A stretch of 64,000 bases of DNA, from positions 2,959,501 through 3,023,500 of the forward strand of contig CALZFC010000016.1 of NCBI GenBank assembly GCA_945643635.1, in the 5' to 3' direction. This stretch comes from Allodiplogaster sudhausi. Taxonomy: Eukaryota > Nematoda > Chromadorea > Rhabditida > Diplogasteridae. This document shows, in pieces, positions 1 to 9,916 of the stretch. The notes below the pieces were generated by a model, which was not told the DNA's origin, ran no database searches, and saw nothing but the letters and a program-made list of their open reading frames with translations. Positions within the stretch are counted from its first letter, which is position 1. Every line of letters starts with the position of its first letter. The translations under genes and the position numbers were made by a program.

Positions 1-1559
1 AACTGAATCACCCGAGGAAGTCTCTAATCAAGAAGTTTGGGAGCCTGTAGACATGAGCGGGTCTGCCCAATCTGCACCCAGACGCGTCGACGATGAACTA
101 TTCTGACCATAACTCATGATAATCCCTAAAGCCTTGTTGGAATAAACAAATGTTAACTGAGCGCGGTTCACAATGAAAAAAAAAAAATGTCACCCAGATC
201 TTTTTTATAGGTCATGAAAAGAGCTAACGATTTAAAAAAAGAAATTTCAAAAATATGAAGTATTAAGTGAGTTATGGGCATGGGAATTTTAAGCGTAAAT
301 CGCTATTATCTCGAAAGAAAATTTTTTTTCGAAATCACGATTTCACCATTTTAAAGAGCATGTCGAATAGTACAAATTATAAAGTTTTCATCGATTTTAA
401 AAATCAAAATTTTCCCATTGCAGAGGGCAGATCGAGCCTTACAGATAGGCTGTCTTAAATATTAAACCACCGCCTTTTTGGCTGGATAACAAGCAGAGGC
501 GCCGTAGCGAGAAAAATATAGAGCAGAAAGAACGAGAGAGAGAGGCGACCAGAATTGCAGCAACACCACCAGGGGCATGAGAGAGGCGGTCAGAACGAAG
601 AACTTGGTATCGGGCATAAAAGGAATGGAAAGAATCCCGAAAGCGTTCAGGGGAAGCCCATGATTTGGAGATTGCAAGAATGTCAGTAGAGTGGAAAGAA
701 ATGAAAAAGTCTAAGATGTCAAGCTTAGAAACAACAGATCAGAGTCATAAGTCAGAAGAAGTGAATTTTACGTTCTGGCTTCTTCTTGAAAGTCGTATAT
801 TTTACCATCTTGGATTATCGATAAAGATGTAATTTCCAATTGAAGAACGCTTATGTTCCAAATTGACTATACAAACGAAAATTTTCTAGCTTTCATTCTT
901 GTGCTATCCCGTGATCTGCTCACCATTGGTTGACTCCTCAAACACTGCACACTCTTTTAAGGCCCCTGAAAAAGACAACAGGTATGTATGTTTAACAACA
1001 ACTTTTCAATAAAGTGACCGACGAATATAGTACATATGAGTACACTGGAAGCATCGATTAAGCTGACATTATCATGCCATGCAAGCATGAATTTATTGTT
1101 TTTTTTAAATCTTATTATTTACCATGTAATACTATAAATCTGCTGGATAACAGTATACATATGTATGTACATATGTACATTGAGCAAATACATTTGTTTC
1201 TAACCATATATATATATATATAAGGCATAATAAAATACTGGCACCTAATCTCACTAGCAACTAGCGCATTAATCTACCTGTACTAATCCTAAAGGAAAAG
1301 GAGAAGACGAAGCCTAAAACTACATAGACCGAAAGTGGGAAGGCTGGCTATCGAAGCTTACGGCTGCGAGCCGTCATTGCCGTTATAAACCCTCTCCAAA
1401 TATTTCGTATTTTAAACACTGCCTCTCCTCCTTTTCCGAATCGAAACACAATGCCTCTCCCCTTTTTTCCAAATCAGCAACAATGTCTCCCTCCTTATTC
1501 AACTCGGCAACAACGTCATCGTAGCCGACGCTAACGTCTTCCTTATGATATTCCATCTA
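1..1559. other. Left flank, mostly without recognisable genes
   Basis: This AT-rich stretch lies downstream of gene A. Apart from one possible signal-peptide exon at 462-617 on the minus strand I see no supported coding exon. It contains an alternating TA run near 1207-1222 and short palindromic ATGTACAT-type repeats near 1155-1180. The 3' untranslated region of gene A must lie in its right part, but no polyadenylation site could be fixed. Confidence 0.5.
462..617 (-). CDS. Possible signal-peptide exon of a further gene
   Basis: A 51-codon reading frame starts MPDTKFFVL and has a hydrophobic stretch of about 15 residues (LMPLVVLLQFW), as a secretory signal would. Its first 24 codons mostly end in G or C, like the real exons of the array and unlike the surrounding introns. 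It lies about 0.9 kb downstream of gene A on the same strand, where the first exon of a seventh array member could begin. No residues match the MxSRSAVILLLLLP leader of genes C to E, and no donor could be chosen with confidence. It may be an unrelated small protein or chance. Confidence 0.25.
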   Translation of the reverse strand: MPDTKFFVLTASLMPLVVLLQFWSPLSLVLSALYFSRYGASACYPAKKAVV

Positions 1560-1810
1560 TTAGCACGTAGGCGAGGCTGTGGGCCGCAACCGCGAGCCGT
1601 CCTGCATCTGGATATAGGAAATACCGCCGGAGCAGAAGAGGACTCTCGGGGACATGGTGCCGGCCGCCACACCCGTCTCCTCGTTTACATACTAGAAATA
1701 ATTTCAAGATTACTATTCAAAATTTCCGCCAACCGAAAAAGACACATTAATCCTGTAGAAGCCGAGGGGTGCAGAAAAGCAAAGGGGATCGAGAAAGATC
1801 ATGAGTGTTC

Positions 1811-1848
<38 letters not shown>

Positions 1849-2099
1849 TAGAGAGATAGAGAGAGAGTAAGAGGGTGAGAGTTATGGAGAGAGGAGTGAG
1901 GAGAGAGTGGTGGGGAGAGAAGAGAGAGAGAAGCGAGACATATAGAGCAATGACCTACCGTAGTCGTGAAGTCAGCGCTGTTCATGCACTTGGTGTAGCA
2001 GTTGCCGAAGAAGGCGTAGGCGAAGATGTTCAACATTTTCGTGCCACTCTTGTCATTTAAACCCGGATCGCATTTCGAGGTTCTATCCGTGGCTGAACA

Positions 2100-2359
2100 G
2101 ATAAAGAGAGAGAGAGAGAGAAAGAGAGCGAGAGAAAGAGAGACAGAGAGAGAATAGTGAGAAGCGGGAGAGAGAGAGGGAGAAGGAGACAGAATAGAGA
2201 GAAGCGAGAGAGAGGGAAAGACAGAGAGAAAGATAGAGAAAAAGAGATAGAGAAGAAGAAGAAGAGGAGGAAAGAGATAGGAAGAGATGGAGAGAGAGAG
2301 ATAGAAGGAGAAGGAGAGTGAGAGTGAGAAAGAGAGATAAAGAGAAGAGAGAGACAGAT

Positions 2360-2393
<34 letters not shown>

Positions 2394-2398
2394 CTAGA
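2100..2398. repeat. GA-rich microsatellite in gene A
   Basis: About 300 bp of GAGAGA with AAGAGA and GAGAGC variants lie between the last three exons of gene A (after 2092 and before 2405). The long translated frames through it are low-complexity Ser/Leu strings and are not genes. Confidence 0.95.
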
Positions 2399-2404
2399 GC
2401 TGAC

Positions 2405-2498
2405 CTCCACACGCGGCCGTCGTGACCGGGGTGCCCGGCAACTCCTTAGAAGACCACACCCCGCCCGTGCACACAAGCGAGAGAACTTCAGTACCACC
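2405..2498 (-). CDS. Gene A exon with CxxGxW motif
   Basis: This 94-nt exon starts after CACAG and ends before GTCAGC, in phase 0 and out phase 1. It reads CTGGVW at its centre and ends TAACG, matching the CTGGVW...DATCG exon of gene B at 10598-10688. The neighbouring exon at 1959-2092 carries the CYTKC pair that matches CYVKC in the other genes. Both support a homologous C-terminal region in gene A despite low overall identity. Confidence 0.7.
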
Positions 2499-2974
2499 CT
2501 GTGACTAGTGTCAGACAAAACTTTCATATCGAGAAATTTGAATTACAATCTACATATATAGTGTGTTCCAGGGGAATGCTTTTAGGAGAATGACTGATAT
2601 GACTCAGCAGTTGCTCTCGAGAAAGAAAGTTGATGTATTATCGGATTCCCTTTCCCAATCCACCACCCCCTGCCCAAAAATCAACCATTAAACAAGCCGC
2701 CTCCCAAATCCCAAACCAACATCGATCATAATGGCTCCCTCCTTGCACGAGGCGTGCACTCCATCGACCTCCACAAAGTACGAGAGGCCCGGGAAGTTCT
2801 TGCACGCGGTATTGGGCGAAGCCGTCAGCGGTTCTGCAAAATCCATTTTTTATCTCTCCGTATTATTAGACTGATCTTCCCGTTATGCATATTTATGTAC
2901 AAACGGACTCTGTGTGCACATGACCGGAGTGACGACAGGCAGAGCCGGACTCCACATGTTTTTGTCGACTTAGC

Positions 2975-3029
2975 AACTCGCCAGTTCTAGGATGTTCAGA
3001 GAGTCTGAACATCCTAGAACTGGCGAGTT
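2975..3029. repeat. Perfect 26-bp inverted repeat with 3-nt loop
   Basis: Bases 2975-3000 and 3004-3029 are exact reverse complements, separated by GAG. The hairpin lies in gene A exactly where the paralogs have the intron and the 5' part of exon 14. It reads in frame from the preceding conserved exon until TAA at 2970-2972. Confidence 0.95.
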
Positions 3030-3391
3030 TGCGGCATCACTGACAAAGTATGTAAAGACAGCGCCCATCGGACACATCTGCAGACATGCGGAGTGCACGG
3101 CCGGCGCGACGCACGCCGCTCCGTGCAGGCAGGACGGAAAGACGGGATGCACGGGACACATGCATGGCTCAGGAATTCAAGAGTGAATTTTTGGTTTCCA
3201 ATTTTTTTTTTGAATTTTTCCATTTATTTGTACCATCCACTACTTCATGTTAGTATTCGATAAATAGCTAATTGTTTTGATAGTTAGGCCTCCAACGCTC
3301 TTCTTGAACTAGAAACATGTATCATTCTTGATCTATGAACAACGATCTATGTATGATTTATGATCTCGGCTAGTTTGTGGAATCGACACTA

Positions 3392-3476
3392 ACTTGAGCA
3401 GCCGATCATGCTGCCATCGACCTGGTCATACGGCTGAGAGACAGCCGACTTGGCTGCCGTCGGTGGTGTCATAGGG
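3392..3476 (-). repeat. Tandem partial copy of an exon end in gene A
   Basis: On the minus strand the exon 3432-3551 ends with PYDTTDGSQVGCLS. Directly after its donor, 3392-3433 encodes a second diverged copy, PYDQVDGSMIGCSS, in another frame. It looks like a duplication of about 42 bp covering the last codons of a module exon, now intronic. Confidence 0.75.
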
Positions 3477-6291
3477 CATGCCGGGCACGAGACGGTCCAT
3501 CGTGGCCGACCACATTCCACCCGAGCACACGAAGACTGTGCCGGTCGGGAGCTGAATGAAGTCAGCTTGCAGCTTGATGCCCATCTCCCTCTCTTCCCTA
3601 CTGTCTTTCATTGAGTAAGAAAGAGAGAGAGTTTTTTATTCATTCTTTTCTCGAAGCTCTTCCTTTCCATCCCTATTTCATGTGTTATAATTCCTATACT
3701 TATGTTGGTCAGAAACTTAGAATACGAGCAGACCGCTGAAGGCGTTGTCAATCCGACGGGTTGAATGGCAGGCGACGAGCCCTCCGGGCATTCGACAACC
3801 TTCAGAAGGCGACAAACTACATAGATGAACGCAAGACCACAGAACAATCGTAAACCAAAGTTTCCCGGAAAGTTAAATCGCACCAATTGCTGAATTCACC
3901 TAGTGTGTAAAATTAAGTACTGAAGAAAATTCTATTTATAACAACTGAATAAAGAAATATTAATACATATTTATATACATATTTTGTTATTATTTTAATA
4001 AAAAAAAATATATACATATGCATATATAAAACAAAATTAATGCCTAATACCCTGGCGGACATGATCGGATCGAAAATATCGCCAGCGGGAATGATTCCAG
4101 TTGGGATGAAGTTGAGTGCCGGACACATTAGAGTAGAGACGCAGCCGATCATGCTGCCGTCGGCGGTGTTGTAGGGAGTACCAGCGACTGCGGGATCCGT
4201 CGTGGAAGACCACTGCCCTGCCATGCACACGAGAACAGTGCCAGCGGGAAGCTGAGTGGGAGACCAAAATATGAAATAGAAGGCGCTATCTATTATTGTA
4301 ACATGAAAATATTACTTTTATAGATGTAGATTTATATATTTACGACAAACTAATGGATCAAGGAAGAAAATACTATTTCCTTTTGGTATCTCAAGGTCAT
4401 TATGTAGAGCAGAAATGAGACTAAAGGGACCCCATTACTACCAGATTCGGTGCAGTCGCGCCAGCGGGGAGTATTCCGGGGACCGAATTCGCAGGACATG
4501 TCAGCAACTGGAATCAGTTGTTATCGCTAGTTCGTTATCATATTGCTGCGGAACAATCATGAATTTATACATTATTATTTTTCGCTAATCTCAGCAGATC
4601 TGGGAAAATATAAAGAAACCTAAATAAGTAAATAAAAAAAGTAAATAAAATTTTTAACCCTCTTCGTCGCTCTCGGAGTGACCACATCTCCGTACGTCTT
4701 AACGCCGGTCGGGATGATGGACAGAGGCGCGCAGGCGATCTCTCAATCAGCATGGAAATTGAAGCCTAGCTCATTGTAAGGACTGCATTCATTCTGATTT
4801 TCTCGAAGCTCTTCGAGAGGAGATAAGCGATAAATATGTCTTTTTAACATTTGAAACCGTCCTAACGCATAATCAAACTAAAGAGAATTTACCTGAAAAA
4901 ATTCATTATGAGCAAATGGGCGAAAATATGTACAAACAATTACGGATTGAAAGTAGTAATTTTTGGAATAGTGGCAAAAAATAAACAAAAAAAGCAGAAA
5001 GAAGAGAAGCTGAACTGACCGATGCAGCCGAATTGCCTACCGTCGGTCGGGTCGTAGGCCGTGCCGACGGCCCCGTCGTCAGTCGTCGTCGACCACTTGC
5101 CGGCGGCGCACGCGAGCAGAGTGCCGGCGGGCAGCTGCAGCATTTTGATGGATAAATCCTTTATCTACACATACATACATAGATAGATATGCATATTCAT
5201 ATAGTATCGCTCAACAACCAGAAGGAACTTTCTGAAAGTTATAAAATGTACGATCAAATTGTTCTTTTCTGGATACATGCACTTCGATTTGTTCCGCATA
5301 TTTAAACTCACAATCAGGCTCTTGGGTTTTACCGTAATAGAGCATGGGTAAAACCAAAGTGCCGGAATCTAAATATGCAATCCAAGTTCTTATATCGAGA
5401 GCATACAATTTATCGGACATTTTGGAAAGTTCCTGCACTCTTGGTTGTTGAGTACTGTATTTATGTATATAATTATGCATATTAGGTATTTTAAATATAT
5501 TGTGCCCAACCTTACAAACTACTTTGTAATTCCCTAGACAGTCACATTAAGAGAAGAAATTCCAAAAGCAAAAACTAACCGCAGCCGGCGTCGTGGCACC
5601 CGATGCAAGAATGGTTGCAGACGTGCCCGTTGGGCATCTCACCGCCTGCAATTTATGCTTCTTTTCTCATTCTTTCCTAATTTGTTTCGTTTTCTTTTCT
5701 TTTCTTCTTTTTCCTTTAAATATTATATTGTTAGTTTTGTCAATTTCTCTCGCATACGTTGAATTTCTACTACTGTTTGCTTTTATCAAAATCAATTAAA
5801 AAACTCGCTGCATTCCATGCATGATTAGATGTGACTGGGTAGTGTCGTGTTCAGGGTTAAGAAATCTTATTTGATGATAATTAAATAGAAGTAGATTAAT
5901 ACAAAGTCACCGAGTTCCCGACGGTCGGCGCGACAGATTCACCGTGCGGCATCGTGCCGACCGTTATGAAAGAGAGCGCCGGACACGCGGGCACTACAAG
6001 CACGAGCCAAGCTGCATGTTTGTGTGAGAATGGGTTTATGTGTATGTATGTGTGTCATCGATAGCTAACTTCCATGTGATAGAACCCCATAACCATCAGC
6101 AAATTGGCACGATATAACAGTATTGTGCTGAGATTTACATTGAAAGATAAGATGTTCTCTCTTTCACCTCTCTCTCTCTCTCTCTCCTCCTCCTTCTCTT
6201 CATGTGTTCTACTTTACTTCCTTCTCGCACACACAAAAGAATTAATAAAAAAGCTTAAACAGACATGAATTTCAAGTTCGGGTGCAGCTCC

Positions 6292-6344
<53 letters not shown>

Positions 6345-6619
6345 CCTCTCGCTTTGTCTCGATCTCTGCCTTTCTTTCTCTCGTATTCTTTCTCGCTCCC
6401 TCTCGCTCTCTCTCTGTTCTGCCTTACTTTTTCTTGCACCCACGCAGTCGCAAAGGTCACACTTGGAACATTTTAGGCGAATTGATTAGGAAATTTCGCA
6501 TGAAATGGCTGAAGCGGCGCAGAAATTGGCGCATTTCGCTGAGAATTCCGGAAATTTGTTCCACAATAGATAATACTAAAGAAATAAAAGAGTTGAAGAA
6601 ATAAAAATAATAAGAACAT

Positions 6620-6850
6620 GACCAGACCTGAAGGCACCATGCGCCATGGGCTGTTGTGACGAACGGGATAAGTATTATGAAGACTGTCCGTAACATCCTG
6701 CAATATACAAATTGTGAAGGAAAATCATGAGCGATATATGTAAGTATTATAAGGACAGTCTGCATTCTGCATTGCATAAATAGAGAACGAAACTAAGAAT
6801 CGTGGTAAGTATTATAAATAGTCTCCCTAACACCCTTAAATTCATGAATT
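6620..6850 (-). repeat. Three diverged copies of a hydrophobic leader-like segment
   Basis: The plus strand shows three times a (GT)AAGTATTATAA/GA core followed by GTC (near 6669, 6739 and 6804). On the minus strand these encode similar hydrophobic starts: MLRTVFIILIPF, MQTVLIILTYIA and LGRLFIILTTIL. They sit where the signal-peptide exon of gene A is expected, so one may be the true first exon and the others duplicates. Confidence 0.55.
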
Positions 6851-6944
6851 GAAAAGGAAACATCATGCGAGACCAAAGAGAGAGGGAGAGCAAGAGAGAG
6901 GAGAGATGGTGAGAGAGAGAGAAAAAAAACAGACAAAGAGACAT

Positions 6945-7920
6945 TGGAATAGTGGTTTCTTTTCAGAAGACTGGTGTAGCTAAAAAAAAATAACAACACC
7001 GTGACACACAAAGAGCTGGTCTAAGAAAAAGTCCAATTTTAGACAAATCAACGGGTGGAGAAGAGCAACTGACGAAAAGAAGAGCAATCCTCGCATTCAT
7101 GCTCATTTATAACATTACTTTGAATTTAATCAAATAGAATTGTAGCTGAAAACGGCAGTGGCAACCAAAGAACTCACTCTATGAAACACAGAACGAACGG
7201 TGTCTCTGTCAGCCTCCTCCCTCAGGATCAAGTGCACCGAAAAGGTGTAGGGACAAGTGTGCCACTGGAGAGCCTAATTCAACAGATGAAGAGCAGTCGC
7301 TAGTTGTCCTTCAGCTCTATGCATCTCTCTCTCTCTCATTCCGTGTTTAGATCACTCTCCTTCTTTCTTTATCTCTTCTATGTTTTTTTTTTCTCTTACC
7401 CTTTTGGCTTAAATTTCACCCTCACTCTCTCTCTATCTTTTCCCAATTCTCTCATGCTTTTCCCTCTGTCTGAAATGTCTCAAAGAAAAAATTGATGTGC
7501 GTAAAACCCAATACTAGCTATCCAATCAAGGTCATGTTTTCCGGAAAAGCGTTCTGCTCCTCTTTCATGGAAGTCCCCTTTCTCTCAGCCAGGTCGTGAC
7601 AGTTTTGGCGAAAATGAAGACGGAAAAAAACTACGATGGGCACAAAAAACTGTGGGGCTTCAAAGCATTGCCGCTGCTTTTAAGGGATCTGTATGCGTAC
7701 GTCTTGTAACGATTTATGTATGTAGGCGGTTTCACCTCTCTGCTATGCCTGGACCATGTATAAAAAAATAGAGAGAGGAGCAGAGAGAGAGAGAGGGAGA
7801 GAGAGAGAGACAGAAGGAGACAGAGTGCGCGAGAGAGAGAGTAATAGAGAAGCGTGGAAGATTGAAAGATGCATGTAAATAGAGGGAGAGAGAGCGCACG
7901 GTAAATAGTGTCAGTTTCAT

Positions 7921-7960
<40 letters not shown>

Positions 7961-9916
7961 TGACAGAGAGCGCAAGAAAGAAAGAGGGAAGGAGAGAGAA
8001 AGTCACAAGGAGAGAGACAGGAGGAAAGGTGAAAACATTTGAAAAAAACCAGAGCATGCTTTGAGGGCAAATGTCCTCTAAACGCCTATTTCCATTTTGT
8101 GACCAAATGACCGCAACAGGCCAGACAGGAGGAGGAATACTGACGAATTTAGTGTGAACCCTTTCCTCTCCTTTTTTAATTCTGTTATAAAAAAAACTCC
8201 ACAACAATAAGTGACATCCTACTTATTCCTCTAGAACCATGTCATTGAAGTAAGAGCTGTTGGTTTTATTTTTTTCTGCATTTGTAATTCAATAAGTGCA
8301 TCGTCCGTTAATCTTGTCAAACTCACTCTCCTTTTTACGATGTCTATCTCCATCTATCTTCGTCGTGTACTGCCACTCTTTTTCAGTTTCTCAGTCTCTG
8401 TGCACTTCTCCAATCCTTCTACTCTTACATTTCGTTTGAAAAACAAACTTGTCCTTGACTAGAAACGTTCTGAGCATGCGCGACTAATTCTGCCCCATTC
8501 GAAAGAGAAAGAAAGTGCAACAGAGAACAGAGAGTGGGAATGAGAGTGAGTGTGAGAGTAAGAGTGAGAGTCAGCGTGGGAGTCAGAATGAGAGAGAGAG
8601 AGAGAGAGAGAGCGATAGAGAGGAGTGGAGGGTGATTAAGTGATCCAATTACGTAGTTAATAACCTTGACATCGCCGGATCTTTGGTGCACTGCTTGCTC
8701 CTAAACTGTTGCTCAATTAGCGATTCTTTTTCATGATTTCATTAATGTATGTCAAAATTGTGAATGAAAAAAAAATATTTTAGAGAATCCTGTTATCGTT
8801 TCTAAGCATTGCGAATTGACTTCAAAAAAATATTAAATTCACTTATTGTAATCTTTGATGCATTATCGCCGATATCTTCTCTCTCTCTCTCTCTCTGTAA
8901 CCTTGACAACACCGGCACTTTGGCGCCTCTGCTTGCTCCTTCACTGTTTTTCAATTAAGCAACTTTTTTTTTAGCGATTTCAGTAATTCTGTTATAGAAT
9001 ACTCCACAACAATGTCAATGTGTGAGAATAAAAAAAAAACAATTTTGACAATCCACTTATCGTTTCTCAGCATTGCGAATTCAGTTTTTAAAATATTAAA
9101 TTCGCTTACTTTAAACTTTGATGCGCGACGATCCCTTTCTCTCTCATTCTTTTTCACTCCCGCTCCATCTGTTCCTGTATAAAAAACACATATGTATGTA
9201 TGTATATTATTTTAATCGCTCTCTTTCCGCCCTTTCAGGTTGCGAAGGCCATCCATTCTACGGTCTTCTACACTTGCTGACTGACTTCTGCTCGCCTACA
9301 AAGTGCGATTTTAGTATTGCAAGCATTAAAGGGAGGGGTCCTATTTTTCAATGGCTTTATCAGAGGGGGGTACTATTAGAGAGTGGGGGGGGGGTTCTAA
9401 TAAAGGGGGGGTGTACTAATTGAAAAAATACGGTATGTACATGCCTTCAAGTCTCTTATCCTACTTTCTCTCTCCCTAAACCTTTTTTTATCGAACATTT
9501 AAAAAATTTTCAGTGACATGAAGCTTTGCTGCTATGGCATTCTTATGGACCACAAGTAGTTTATAATTTACCAGTCAACGTTGTCTGACAAACGTAATAT
9601 GATGTAACAGTCTCTTTATCTGATTAGCTTACGAAAAAGCGAATAGGGTGTGATAATACCATTATTAGTAATAGTATTATATGAATGAATAACTAATTGT
9701 AAGCAAAAAATTTTAATGCATTCCTCTGTTGCTTTTAAATAAAATACCATATAGAACTTGGTTATGCGAATAGATACTGTAATCGTGAGCATCAACCTAG
9801 AAGTAAGCTAGAACTAAAACTATAAACAGTAAGCTAGAGCTAGCCCTATAGAAGTGTAGACTTCTCTCTCTCTCGATCTCTCTCTCTCTCTCTCTCTCTC
9901 TTGGCATCAATCTCTT
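6945..9916. other. A-B intergenic region
   Basis: No exon with codon bias like the array genes was found. The stretch holds CT and GA microsatellites (7325-7450, 7770-7990, 8540-8620, 9863-9900). A block at 8430-8690 shares CACCATTCGGAAGAGAAAG-type sequence with copies at 22060-22260 and 31290-31480. A segment near 9330-9430 is rich in G runs and resembles, in opposite orientation, 15295-15385 in gene B. Confidence 0.6.

Larger units (their letters stand above)
1560..6696 (-). pseudogene. Array gene A: secreted Cys-rich modular protein, probably broken
   Basis: Exons on the minus strand, 5' to 3': 6628-6696 (leader, uncertain), 5911-5993, 5580-5645, 5020-5134, 4659-4741, 4442-4507, 4051-4251, 3734-3799, 3432-3551, about 2909-3167 (conserved exon 3045-3167 runs in frame into the next one), 2721-2833, 2405-2498, 1959-2092 and 1560-1691 ending in TAA. 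Motifs match genes B to F: CPxL, CP, LPAGTxLxC..GKWSTT and VGC/IGC, then the CxxGxW and six-Cys C-terminal exons. There are three N-terminal modules, not four. Lesions: the exon matching exon 14 of gene B has TAA (2970-2972) after the conserved Cys, where B, C and E have CAA and D has AAA, and its 5' part is replaced by an inverted repeat. The hydrophobic leader at 6628-6696 ends in phase 0 at its best donor while the next exon needs phase 1, so the first exon is not settled. One stop could be an assembly error. Confidence 0.62.

Noticed and set aside
2057..2527. 156-codon minus-strand frame rich in Ser and Leu
   Set aside because: It is a translated GA/CT microsatellite that joins a real gene A exon to repeat DNA.
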